From the NCBI GenBank assembly GCA_013153375.1, contig JAADEN010000112.1:1-10776 (forward strand): a stretch of DNA of 10,776 bases. Reading direction: 5' to 3'. Under the pieces are notes generated by a model, which saw only the letters and a list, made by a program, of their open reading frames with translations, had not been told where the DNA came from and searched no databases. Position 1 is the first letter of the stretch. Each line of letters begins with the position of its first letter. Positions 1 through 6,982 of this stretch are shown piece by piece. The position numbers and the translations under genes are program-made. This DNA is from Chloroflexota bacterium (GTDB taxonomy: Bacteria > Chloroflexota > Anaerolineae > Anaerolineales > DRMV01).

Positions 1-85
1 TTTCGGGTTATCATACCCCAGGTAGGCCCCCTTTTTTATGTCCCACTTCTACAAGTTTTGCGTGCACCCCTGGTCGCCGGGCACC

Positions 86-114
86 TTGCCTTTCAAGGGT
101 TCTTATGCTATGGT
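86..114 (+). promoter_or_regulatory. Possible sigma70-type promoter for thpR-rsfS
   Basis: TTGCCT (86-91) and TATGGT (109-114) are separated by 17 nt, and each matches 4 of 6 consensus positions. They lie 24 nt before the thpR start codon. No other promoter-like pair was found in the first 134 bases, which otherwise hold nothing I can assign. The call rests on spacing and partial hexamer matches only. Confidence 0.35.
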
Positions 115-137
115 AGAGGTAACATGGAGGTGAAGTG

Positions 138-752
138 ATGCACCAAGCCCAACGAAGCGAGGTCATTCGAGCCTTCATCGCAGCGGACTTAACGCCCGCG
201 GTGCGTGAAGCCGTGGCTCAAGTGAGCGCTCGCCTGCGACAACAACTCGAGGGCTTGCCTTTGCGCTGGGTCGCGCCCGAAAACATGCATCTCACCCTCA
301 AATTCTTGGGGGATGTCTCGGCCCGCAACTTGCGGCTGCTGGAGGAGATGTTGGCCGGCGAAGCCCTGCAACATTCCGCGTTCGAGTTCGGCGTGGGCAC
401 TTTGGGGGCCTTTCCCAGCGAACGGCATCCGCGGGTGTTGTGGGTCGGCGTCAGCGGCCCCGACGCGCTCTTGCGCCTGCACCAGGGCATCGAGAACGCG
501 ATGGCCCGGCTGGGATACCCGCGCGAGCAGCGGCCCTATCAGCCGCACCTCACTCTGGCCCGCGTCGCCCGCAACGCGCCGGCCGAGGTCATCCGCCAGG
601 TCAGCCAGGTCGTGCGCAGCGAAACGGTGGGCTACCTGGGCAGCGTCCGCGTCGAGGCCATTCACCTCTATCGCAGCGACCTTTCGCCCGCGGGCCCGCG
701 CTACACCAAACTCTTCACCGCGCAACTGGCCACCGACCGCGCGGCCCTCTAA
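138..752 (+). CDS. thpR: RNA 2',3'-cyclic phosphodiesterase (2H phosphoesterase, ThpR/LigT family)
   Basis: This 204-residue cytoplasmic enzyme belongs to the 2H family, whose members open 2',3'-cyclic phosphates at RNA ends; some also ligate tRNA halves in vitro. Both signature HxTx motifs are present: His51-Leu-Thr53-Leu, followed by KFLGD, and His137-Leu-Thr139-Leu. The spacing and length are normal for the family. The early sequence RAFIAADL and the late segment with HLYRSDLSP and KLF also fit LigT/ThpR proteins. I chose ATG at 138 rather than the adjacent GTG at 135, because GGAGGTGA (126-133) lies at a better distance from the ATG. The gene is followed 34 nt later by rsfS on the same strand, so the two are probably co-transcribed. 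The physiological substrate cannot be told from sequence. No truncation or missing residue is visible. Confidence 0.93.
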   Translation: MHQAQRSEVIRAFIAADLTPAVREAVAQVSARLRQQLEGLPLRWVAPENMHLTLKFLGDVSARNLRLLEEMLAGEALQHSAFEFGVGTLGAFPSERHPRVLWVGVSGPDALLRLHQGIENAMARLGYPREQRPYQPHLTLARVARNAPAEVIRQVSQVVRSETVGYLGSVRVEAIHLYRSDLSPAGPRYTKLFTAQLATDRAAL

Positions 753-772
753 GCCTTTCCAACCCTGCTTTC

Positions 773-780
773 GGAGGTGA
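773..780 (+). promoter_or_regulatory. Very strong Shine-Dalgarno for rsfS
   Basis: GGAGGTGA, extended by TC to GGAGGTGATC, matches the complement of the conserved 16S 3' end over ten bases. It sits 6 nt before a GTG codon. This fixes GTG at 787 as the rsfS start and suggests efficient initiation despite the non-ATG start. Confidence 0.75.
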
Positions 781-786
781 TCCCTG

Positions 787-1143
787 GTGAGTTCGACATC
801 CCCTGCACTCCGTCTCACGCACACCCTTGTCGAAGCCTTGGAAGACAAAAAAGGGGAAGACATCCTGGTTTTGGACATCTCACGCCTCTCGCCCATCGCC
901 GACTACTTCGTTCTGGTCTCGGGCCACAGCGACCGCATGCTGGACACCCTGGTCGAAGCGGCTCGCGAAAAGGCCCAGGCGCAGTGGGGCGTCACGGGGC
1001 GCATTGAGGGAACGGCCCGCTCGGGCTGGGTTCTGGTGGACTTCGGCGATGTCATCTTGCACGCCTTTGCGCCCGATGTGCGGGCTTACTACGATTTAGA
1101 AGGACTGTGGTCTGAGGCCCGCGTGGTGTTGCACATTCAGTAA
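787..1143 (+). CDS. rsfS: Ribosome silencing factor RsfS (YbeB/Iojap family)
   Basis: This 118-residue protein has the full-length Iojap/RsfS fold. In characterised bacteria RsfS binds ribosomal protein uL14 on the 50S subunit and blocks joining with 30S, lowering translation during starvation. Family hallmarks are visible: DYFVLVSG at residues 39-46, an EG pair (74-75) followed by SGWVLVDFGDVILHAF (79-94), and YYDLEGLW at 101-108. The last motif usually reads YYDLE-x-LW, so the match is good. The start is GTG at 787, set by a near-perfect Shine-Dalgarno. In many bacteria rsfS sits near nadD; here its partner is thpR, and no nadD is visible in the window. The LCP gene converges from the other side 42 nt downstream. 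Confidence 0.94.
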   Translation: MSSTSPALRLTHTLVEALEDKKGEDILVLDISRLSPIADYFVLVSGHSDRMLDTLVEAAREKAQAQWGVTGRIEGTARSGWVLVDFGDVILHAFAPDVRAYYDLEGLWSEARVVLHIQ

Positions 1144-1148
1144 CCCCC

Positions 1149-1173
1149 GGCCCCACGCGGAGCCTTCCTTTTT
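1149..1173 (+). terminator. Weak rho-independent terminator after rsfS
   Basis: GGCCCC (1149-1154) can pair with GGAGCC (1159-1164) around an ACGC loop, with one mismatch. It is followed by a T-rich tract (1165-1173, TTCCTTTTT). It starts 5 nt after the rsfS stop, in the 42-nt gap before the convergent LCP gene. The stem is short, so termination efficiency is uncertain. Confidence 0.45.
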
Positions 1174-1185
1174 ATATCTTCTCGC

Positions 1186-2202
1186 TCAATGCTGCGCGGC
1201 CTCGCGCAGCAATTCCTCAATGGCGTCATAATTGGGCAAAAGTACCTGCGCGCCGCCCGGCGTGACCCACGGGCGCACATGCGCCTGGGTCATGGGATAG
1301 CGGTAAACCTGCTCCAGGTCGGCCCGCCGCAGCGCGGGCAGCCAGCGCAACACATCCTCCAGGGTGATGTTGGTGTCGGTGATCAGGCCCCGCATCTGGG
1401 CGTAGAGTTCGGGCGCCCGACGCAGGCCGTCCAGGCTCAACAGGCGCTCCATGATGGCCAACACGACTTCCTGTTGCCGCCGAATGCGATCCAGGTCGTT
1501 GGAATTTTTGCGGGCCCGCGCGTACCACAACGCGACATCCGCGTTCATCGCCACCCGTCCCGGGCCCACGCACATCCAACGGCCATCGGTGTACCAATCG
1601 CAGTAGCGGCGGGCGACGGGCACCTCGAGGCCGCCCAAAGTCTCGACGATGGCCTTGAACTGGCCGCGTTTGACCAGGATGTAATGGGTGGGCCGCACGC
1701 CAAAGTGCTGCTCCAGGGTCGCGGCCAGGGCGTCGAAGCCGCCGTAGTACATGGCCGTGTTGATGCGGTTCGGCCCCACGCCCGGAATGTCCACATACAG
1801 ATCCCGGGGAAACGAAATCAGGCTGGTCGCGCCGGTCTCGGGATTGTACGAGACCAGCAAAATCGTGTCGGTGCGGAAGCCCGTCTCCCAGGGGCGCTGG
1901 TCCGAACCCAAAAGCAGCACATTCAGGCGCTTCTGGTAGAGTTCCGCGATGCTGGGCAACGGCGTGGGCGTCGGCGTGGGGGTGGGCGTCGGGGTAAAAG
2001 TGGGGGTCGGCAGCCAGGTGCCCGTGGGCTGCAACGGCTGCCAAGGGGTGAAAGTGGGCGAGGCCGCGGCCAAGAGCGCCTGGCCCGAATAGGCCGAACC
2101 CGGCAGCAACGCGTGACCGTGGGCGGTGGTGAGCGCCCCGCAGGCGCCCAACCACCAGGCGCTGAGCAGCAGCGCCAGCAGGCTATACACTCGTGACCGC
2201 AT
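1186..2202 (-). CDS. LytR-CpsA-Psr (LCP) family protein, probable lipoprotein
   Basis: This is a 338-residue extracytoplasmic LCP-domain protein. In Gram-positive bacteria such enzymes transfer polyprenyl-phosphate-linked glycopolymers to the cell wall. The N-terminus has a signal sequence (residues 5-19) ending in Leu-Gly-Ala-Cys21, a passable lipobox. A Thr/Pro linker (65-83) spaces the domain from the membrane. The LCP domain runs from about 90: VLLLGSD (95-101), RTDT (110-113), FPRD (131-134), NRIN (145-148), and YARARKNSNDLDRIRRQQ (227-244) with the conserved Asp/Arg cluster. I chose ATG at 2202 because the signal peptide begins there; an open frame extends upstream but overlaps the previous gene in another frame. 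No good Shine-Dalgarno is present, so translation is probably coupled to the upstream gene, which it overlaps by 20 nt. The glycopolymer substrate is unknown. Confidence 0.88.
   Translation of the reverse strand: MRSRVYSLLALLLSAWWLGACGALTTAHGHALLPGSAYSGQALLAAASPTFTPWQPLQPTGTWLPTPTFTPTPTPTPTPTPLPSIAELYQKRLNVLLLGSDQRPWETGFRTDTILLVSYNPETGATSLISFPRDLYVDIPGVGPNRINTAMYYGGFDALAATLEQHFGVRPTHYILVKRGQFKAIVETLGGLEVPVARRYCDWYTDGRWMCVGPGRVAMNADVALWYARARKNSNDLDRIRRQQEVVLAIMERLLSLDGLRRAPELYAQMRGLITDTNITLEDVLRWLPALRRADLEQVYRYPMTQAHVRPWVTPGGAQVLLPNYDAIEELLREAAQH
1954..2010 (-). repeat. Thr-Pro dipeptide repeat linker in the LCP gene
   Basis: Residues 65-83 of the LCP protein alternate Pro and Thr, with a single Phe at 69. 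They are encoded by a degenerate six-base repeat of GGCGTG/GGCGTC type on the plus strand. Such linkers usually form extended spacers between a membrane anchor and an extracellular domain, and they are frequent in exported Chloroflexota proteins. The repeat count may vary by slippage. Confidence 0.8.
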
Positions 2203-3721
2203 GGGCGGGGTCTCGCACAGGAGGGGATTCGTCCGAGTCTTCGGACGCGCGGCGGGTGGGCACCAGCACCGCGATAGTGGAACCTTCGCCCGGCCGGGCG
2301 GACGCGACCCACAACGCGCCCTGGACGGCCAAGAGTTGCCGCCGCGCCAGGCGCAGGCCCAGGTCCGCGCCCATGGTCTGGGCCTCCGGCGTCCGGGCGG
2401 CCTCCTCATCGGTGGCGAAGAAAATGCGCACCTGGTGCTCTTCGTCCAACGCGGGGCCCTGATCGGAGACTTCCACCATCACGCCCGGCCCGCCAGGCTC
2501 CATTTGCACCACCTGGCCTTGCACCACGATTTCGCTGCGCGGGGGCGAAACCCACAGGGCGCGCGCCAGCACGAAGTACAGCGCGTGATAAGCGGCCTCT
2601 TCGGGCGCGCTCCAGGTGAAGATCTCGTCGGGCAGGGCCAGGACCAGCACCTGATCGCGGCTTTGGGCAAAGGTGCCCATGTCTTGCAACACCCGATTCC
2701 AGATGTGCGCCCACGGCATCCATTCCTCCGCGGCGCGCTCCCGGCGCGCCGAGACCTCCAGGGCGCGTTGATGGAACTGGGCGATGGCGTCCAGCCGCAG
2801 CAGCGCGTCCCGCTGGGAGGGCGGCAAAGCCCGCCAGACCGACGCGGCGGACAGACTGTGCAGCGTATCTTGCAGGGTGCGCAGCGTCTCGGCGAAAGCC
2901 TGCCAGAAAGGATATCCCCCGCGCTCGCACCAGGCCTGACTCGCGGGCCGGCCCAGAGGGAGCACCTGCCCGCGCAGGGTGTCGGCCTCGGCCTCCAACT
3001 CGTGGATGCGCATTTGCGCGGCCTGGAGGCGCTTCTCCAGCGCGTCGACGCGCGCCTGCCAGCGAGCCCGAGCCAGACGCCAGGGCGAAAACACCTCGGG
3101 CCACGCCAGCAGCAGGGGATAGGCCGCGAGTTCGGCCAGCCGGCTCGCGCCGCGCCATTGGCCCCGACCGGCCAGATCGGCCGCGAAGCCCAGGGTGAGC
3201 AAGGCCGCGGTGGTCAGGGACCAAATCCCTTGGGCCGGCCGCGCCCACAGGGTGATGGCGAACCCCACCACGCCGATCAGCACGCCGAGCGTCGTCCAGG
3301 CCATTTCCAACAGGGGCCAGCGCCCCGGGCCCAAAGCGTGCAAGACCAAAGAGCCGGGCAGGCCGACCAACAGGAGCAAGAACAGCGCGCCGCGCACGCT
3401 TTCGACCTCCCGCCGCACATCCAAAGGCAGGGTCCACGCCCAGATGAGGAAGTACGCGGCTGCGACCTGCGCGGCGCGCAACAGCCACCAGGGCGTGTAG
3501 CGGGCCTGCTGGTTGAAGAGCGCCCAGGCCAGAAGCAGGCCCGCGCCCAGGGAGAACAGCAGCCCGCCCGCGGGGAACGTCCAATGCGAAAAGCGTTCGC
3601 GCAAACGCCGGGCCTGATACACCCACCACAGCGCCAGCAGGAACAACCACGCCTGGACCAGCATGTAAGGCGCGGGACGATAGAGAAAATGGGTTAGAGC
3701 CTGCCATAGCGCCAGGAACAT
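2183..3721 (-). CDS. Multi-pass membrane protein with degenerate histidine-kinase-like ATPase domain
   Basis: This 512-residue protein has about seven hydrophobic segments (near 15-35, 51-70, 78-98, 112-130, 140-160, 164-182, 195-208). A charged coiled-coil stretch follows (219-251), then a helical region and a C-terminal GHKL-type ATPase domain (about 370-488). Kinase-like boxes are recognisable: EVSDQGPAL (417-425) as the G1 box and GADLGLRLARRQLLAVQGALWVASARPGEGSTIAVLVP (451-488, key residues Gly451, Gly455, Gly479) as the G2 region. The N box is poor (YHALYFVLARAL, 379-390, no Asn), and no classical His-Glu/Asp phosphoacceptor motif is evident. It may be a diverged sensor kinase or an ATP-binding regulator. 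I chose ATG at 3721, 16 nt after gyrB and preceded by a weak AGGCAGGG; the open frame continues into gyrB but is out of frame there. No response regulator is adjacent. Confidence 0.62.
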   Translation of the reverse strand: MFLALWQALTHFLYRPAPYMLVQAWLFLLALWWVYQARRLRERFSHWTFPAGGLLFSLGAGLLLAWALFNQQARYTPWWLLRAAQVAAAYFLIWAWTLPLDVRREVESVRGALFLLLLVGLPGSLVLHALGPGRWPLLEMAWTTLGVLIGVVGFAITLWARPAQGIWSLTTAALLTLGFAADLAGRGQWRGASRLAELAAYPLLLAWPEVFSPWRLARARWQARVDALEKRLQAAQMRIHELEAEADTLRGQVLPLGRPASQAWCERGGYPFWQAFAETLRTLQDTLHSLSAASVWRALPPSQRDALLRLDAIAQFHQRALEVSARRERAAEEWMPWAHIWNRVLQDMGTFAQSRDQVLVLALPDEIFTWSAPEEAAYHALYFVLARALWVSPPRSEIVVQGQVVQMEPGGPGVMVEVSDQGPALDEEHQVRIFFATDEEAARTPEAQTMGADLGLRLARRQLLAVQGALWVASARPGEGSTIAVLVPTRRASEDSDESPPVRDPAHAVTSV

Positions 3722-3737
3722 GAACCCTGCCTTTGGC

Positions 3738-6700
3738 TCAGATGTCCAGGTTGCGCACCTCTTTGGCGTGGCGTTGGATGAAACTGCGGCGCGGCGGCAC
3801 GGCAGGCCCCATGAGCATGTCAAAGGTGCGGTCGGCCTCGGCCGCGTCCTCCACCGTGACCTGGAGCAAAGTGCGCCGCTCGGGGTCCATGGTGGTCTCC
3901 CACAGTTGCTGGGGGTTCATCTCGCCCAAGCCCTTGTAGCGCTGCAAGCGCACTTTCTCGGGCGGCGCGTTCAAGCGCTGGAGAATGCGCTCCTTCTCCT
4001 CTTCGGTGTAGGCGTAGTACACCTTCTTCTTGTACTCGATGCGGTACAGGGGCGGCTGTGCGATGTACAGGTGCCCACCCTCGATCAAGGGCAGCATGTA
4101 GCGGAAGAAGAAGGTCAGCAGCAGGGTGCGGATGTGGCTGCCGTCCACATCCGCGTCGGTGTTGTGCACTGCCAATCCACCCAGACCGCAGAAGAAGTTG
4201 CTGGCCCCTTCGACCGTGAGGTCGTACACCCAAGGCGTGGGCGGCTCCACGGTCCGAACTTTGCGCACCGGCACGGCGATGAGATCGCCCCGGTAGGGCA
4301 ACAAGGGCCGATTGATGCCGCCCCGGCCCTGGCCGGCCAGACGCCGCCGCACCTTGTGCGCGGAGGGGTGATCCCGCCAAATGGGCTCCAGATGCAGCAG
4401 GTAGTCCTTGGCCGCGATGCCGATCATGTACACCGTGCTGGAACCCGAGCGGCGGCGCACCTCGCGGGTGGTCAGGGAGGCCACCACGCCCAGGGAAACC
4501 AACAGATACAGCAACTGATCGGCCAGGAACTCGGACGCGGTGCTCAGATGCACGCCCGTGAGGGAGATGGCGCCGTCGCCCAAGAAATAGCCCCGCAGGA
4601 AGGCCATGCGCAACTCGGGCGCGACATTGAACACCAGGTGGGGCAAACTGTGCTGCGGGCTCTGCTCGGGCGGATAGCCGGCCCAGGCGATGAGGCGCTC
4701 CCGCAGGCCGGGCGCCTCGACCAACAGCACCTGCCCCCGATCCGAACGCTCGGCGAGCAGTTCCGGCTCGATGCCAAAGGTGGCGCGCACGGCCTCGATC
4801 AACTCGTTCACGATGTCGGCGCGCTGGCGGCCCAGCGCGATGCGAAAGCCCTCGGGGGTCCACGAGCCGTCCGCGGTCAAGAAGCCCAGCAGGGTCAGCG
4901 CGGCTTCGGTCACGGGGAAGGGCTCCGCGGGGGGCTGCACGGGCAGTTGCAGCGAACCGAGGGTGAGCAGCCAATCCTCGGGCTGCACTTCATCGCCCCG
5001 GATCAGGTGCAGACGCCCGCCGCGCCACACGAACAAACTGTGCGAGGCCGTGACCCGCACCCGGCGGCCATAGGCAGTGACGACTTCGTACACCGGCTCG
5101 GCAATGGAGTGGCGCAACACCTTCAGCAGGCGGCGGAACTCGGCCCGCCCCGTCTCGGGGTCAAACGCCAGCACCCGATAGCCTTCGACCTCGGCCGCGT
5201 CGCCCTGTTCCACCAGAGCATCCACCAAATCGGACACCCGGCAGGTCTGAACCCGACCCGCGGGGTTCTGGCACATCACCATCTCTTCGCCCGCGACGCT
5301 CATGATGATCACCCTCCCGTAACGCAGGTTGTCCAGGTTGAACTGCTCGCCGATACCGGTTCCCAAGGCGGAGATGAGGGCTTTGATCTCGCTGTTGGAG
5401 AGGATCTTGTCCAGGCGGGCCCGCTCGGTGTTGAGGATCTTGCCCCGCAAGGGCAGCACGGCCTGAAAGTGCCGATCCCGCCCTTGTTTGGCCGAGCCGC
5501 CCGCGGACACGCCCTCGACGATGTACAGTTCGGTCTTTTCGGGGTCGCGCGCGGAGCAGTCCGCGAGTTTGCCGGGCAAGGTCAGGCTTTCGAGGGCCGA
5601 CTTGCGGATGACCAGATCGCGGGCTTTGCGGGCCGCGGCCCGGGCCCGGGCCGAAGTCAGGCACTTCTGGATGATGGCCCGCGCGGCCGAAGGATTTTCC
5701 TCGAGGAAGGTGCTCAGGGCCTCGCTGGTGACCTGCTGCACATAAGTCTGCACCTCGGGGTTCATGAGTTTGACTTTGGTCTGGCTCTCGAACTGCGGGT
5801 CCGGGTGCTTGACGCTGACCACCGCGGTCAGGCCCTCGCGCGTGTCGTCGCCCGTGAAGTTGGGGTCCGAGTCTTTGAGAAAGCCGTGCTTGCGCGCGTA
5901 ATCGTTGAGGGTACGGGTGATGGCCGTGCGCAAGCCCGTGAGGTGCGTGCCGCCGTCCACGGTGTGGATGGTGTTGGCGAACGCGTACACCGATTCGGTG
6001 AAGGCATCGGTGTACTGGATGGCGATCTCCACGGCCACCTGGTCGATGTCCTTCTCCGCGTAGATGACGGGGTGCAACGCCTTGCGATGGCGATTGAGGT
6101 AGCGCACGAAGGACTGGATGCCGCCCTCGAAGTAGAAGTTCATCTCCCGGCGGATGCGCTCGTCCACGAAGCGAATCCACACCCCGCGGGTGACGAAGGC
6201 CATCTCGCGGAAACGCTGCACCAGGGTCTCGAAGCGGTAGTCGATGTCGGTGCCGAAGATCTCGGGGTCGAAGCGGAAAGTGGTGCGGGTGCCCGTGTCG
6301 TCGGGCGAAGTGGTGCCGATGGTCTCCACCGGCGTCACCGGCCGCCCGCGCTCGTAGCGCTGGCGGTAGATCTTGCCCTCGCGCTTGACCACCACCTCGC
6401 ACCAGGCGGACAGCGCGTTGACCGCGGACACGCCCACGCCGTGCAGACCGCCCGAGACCTTGTAGCCGCCGCCGCCGAACTTGGCGCCCGCGTGCAAAGT
6501 GGTCATGACCACCTCCAGCGCGGGCTTGCCCGTCTGGGGGTGGATGTCCACCGGAATGCCGCGGCCGTTGTCCTCCACGGTCACGCTGCTGTCGGGGTGG
6601 ATGGTGATCTCGATGCGGTCGCAGGCGCCGGCCAGGGCCTCGTCGATGGAGTTGTCCACCACCTCGTAGATGAGGTGATGGAGGGCGCGGATGTCCGTGC

Positions 6701-6803
6701 CGCCCACATACATGCCGGGCCGCCGCCGCACGGCTTCCAAGCCTTCCAAAACCTGAATGTCCGACGCATCGTAGTGCAGTTCGTCAACCCGTTGTGCGCT
6801 CAC
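3738..6803 (-). CDS. gyrB: DNA gyrase subunit B, precursor containing an intein
   Basis: The precursor has 1021 residues; removing the 380-residue intein (502-881) leaves 641, a normal GyrB length. GyrB supplies the ATPase and TOPRIM parts of gyrase, which introduces negative supercoils together with GyrA (not in this window). Visible motifs are the GHKL N box EVVDNSIDEALAG (Glu47, Asn51), DNGRGIP (78-84), GGLHGVGVSAVNA (118-130), TOPRIM EGVSAGGSAKQGRDR from Glu430, the DADVDG metal-binding motif (883-888, after the intein), and QRYKGLGEMNPQQLW (954-968). Val432 replaces the usual Asp of EGDSAGG. The start is GTG at 6803, with AAGGAGG just upstream; the frame is open further upstream, but that extension is not GyrB-like. 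A ParE assignment is less likely, since the C-terminal tail and QRYKGLGEMN motif are typical of GyrB. The gene heads a probable operon with the next two minus-strand genes. Confidence 0.96.
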   Translation of the reverse strand: MSAQRVDELHYDASDIQVLEGLEAVRRRPGMYVGGTDIRALHHLIYEVVDNSIDEALAGACDRIEITIHPDSSVTVEDNGRGIPVDIHPQTGKPALEVVMTTLHAGAKFGGGGYKVSGGLHGVGVSAVNALSAWCEVVVKREGKIYRQRYERGRPVTPVETIGTTSPDDTGTRTTFRFDPEIFGTDIDYRFETLVQRFREMAFVTRGVWIRFVDERIRREMNFYFEGGIQSFVRYLNRHRKALHPVIYAEKDIDQVAVEIAIQYTDAFTESVYAFANTIHTVDGGTHLTGLRTAITRTLNDYARKHGFLKDSDPNFTGDDTREGLTAVVSVKHPDPQFESQTKVKLMNPEVQTYVQQVTSEALSTFLEENPSAARAIIQKCLTSARARAAARKARDLVIRKSALESLTLPGKLADCSARDPEKTELYIVEGVSAGGSAKQGRDRHFQAVLPLRGKILNTERARLDKILSNSEIKALISALGTGIGEQFNLDNLRYGRVIIMSVAGEEMVMCQNPAGRVQTCRVSDLVDALVEQGDAAEVEGYRVLAFDPETGRAEFRRLLKVLRHSIAEPVYEVVTAYGRRVRVTASHSLFVWRGGRLHLIRGDEVQPEDWLLTLGSLQLPVQPPAEPFPVTEAALTLLGFLTADGSWTPEGFRIALGRQRADIVNELIEAVRATFGIEPELLAERSDRGQVLLVEAPGLRERLIAWAGYPPEQSPQHSLPHLVFNVAPELRMAFLRGYFLGDGAISLTGVHLSTASEFLADQLLYLLVSLGVVASLTTREVRRRSGSSTVYMIGIAAKDYLLHLEPIWRDHPSAHKVRRRLAGQGRGGINRPLLPYRGDLIAVPVRKVRTVEPPTPWVYDLTVEGASNFFCGLGGLAVHNTDADVDGSHIRTLLLTFFFRYMLPLIEGGHLYIAQPPLYRIEYKKKVYYAYTEEEKERILQRLNAPPEKVRLQRYKGLGEMNPQQLWETTMDPERRTLLQVTVEDAAEADRTFDMLMGPAVPPRRSFIQRHAKEVRNLDI
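4161..5300 (-). mobile_element. In-frame intein with homing endonuclease inside gyrB (380 residues)
   Basis: The insert lies between VIIM and TDADVDG, which are contiguous in ordinary GyrB. It has the expected splicing blocks: block A starts with Ser1 (SVAGEEMVM); block B is GRRVRVTASHSLFVW with Thr84 and His87; block F is VYDLTVEG...NFF (358-370); block G is GGLAVHN ending His379-Asn380. The +1 extein residue is Thr. The set predicts a class 1 protein-splicing intein that works through an N-O shift at Ser1, transfer to Thr+1, then Asn380 cyclisation. It is 1140 nt, exactly divisible by three, with no internal stop. By eye its base composition resembles its surroundings, so it may be long resident or come from a GC-rich donor. 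It lies at a different position from the Synechocystis GyrB intein, whose site (SAGG/SAKQG) is uninterrupted here. Confidence 0.95.
4431..4913 (-). other. LAGLIDADG (DOD) homing endonuclease domain of the GyrB intein
   Basis: Intein residues about 130-290 carry the two helices of a dodecapeptide endonuclease. The first is LTLLGFLTADGSW with Asp144 (block C), the second MAFLRGYFLGDGAI with Asp242 (block E). LLYLLVSLGVVASL (263-276) matches block H. Both acidic catalytic positions are kept. The block D position, often a Lys in an AGEKRIPE-like context, reads SPQHSLPHLVF here, so the usual Lys is not obvious. If active, the enzyme would cut intein-free gyrB alleles at the joined flank, GTGATCATCATGACCGACGC in the coding sense. 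Activity cannot be judged from sequence alone. The domain limits are approximate. Confidence 0.85.
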
Positions 6804-6814
6804 AAAACCTCCTT
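6803..6814 (-). promoter_or_regulatory. Ribosome binding site deciding the gyrB GTG start
   Basis: On the minus strand AAGGAGG (6814-6808) is followed by TTTT and then GTG (6803-6801). The spacing is short but acceptable. The conserved GyrB N-terminus (YDASDIQVLEGLEAVR) begins ten residues later, which makes this start much better than the in-frame ATG at 6872. Confidence 0.8.
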
Positions 6815-6956
6815 CTGGGTTGCTACGCGGCCCAAACCGCCCCTGCCACGAGGGGTGTCCAGGCCCGGGCAACCTCTGAGCGGAGAAATTTCATCCCTGG
6901 AAACGGGGTACAAGATGCTTTATTTTACCACAAAAGCCCCCAACGCCGGGTTCCGC

Positions 6957-6970
6957 GGGCCGAAAGGCCC
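6957..6970. promoter_or_regulatory. Small inverted repeat with GAAA loop upstream of the MFS promoter
   Basis: GGGCC (6957-6961) and GGCCC (6966-6970) flank GAAA. The repeat occupies the place where a -35 element would be expected for TATAAT at 6983, and no -35 match is found there. It could be an operator, or a chance palindrome in GC-rich DNA. Confidence 0.3.
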
Positions 6971-6982
6971 TTCCCCAAAGGT

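Noticed and set aside
1954..2010. Possible CRISPR or other regularly spaced array
   Set aside because: The short repeat is in frame with the LCP gene and encodes Thr-Pro pairs without spacers.
2203..2409. N-terminal extension of the LCP protein to 2409
   Set aside because: The extra residues are Arg/Pro-rich and come from the overlapping kinase-like gene in another frame; a clean lipoprotein signal begins at ATG 2202.
2126..3697. Plus-strand open frame opposite the kinase-like gene
   Set aside because: The translation is rich in Arg, Gln, Gly and Pro with no recognisable motif, while the minus strand encodes consistent membrane segments and ATPase boxes.
6804..6872. N-terminal extension of GyrB to ATG 6872
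   Set aside because: The extra 23 residues do not resemble GyrB, and a good Shine-Dalgarno (AAGGAGG) sits before GTG 6803.
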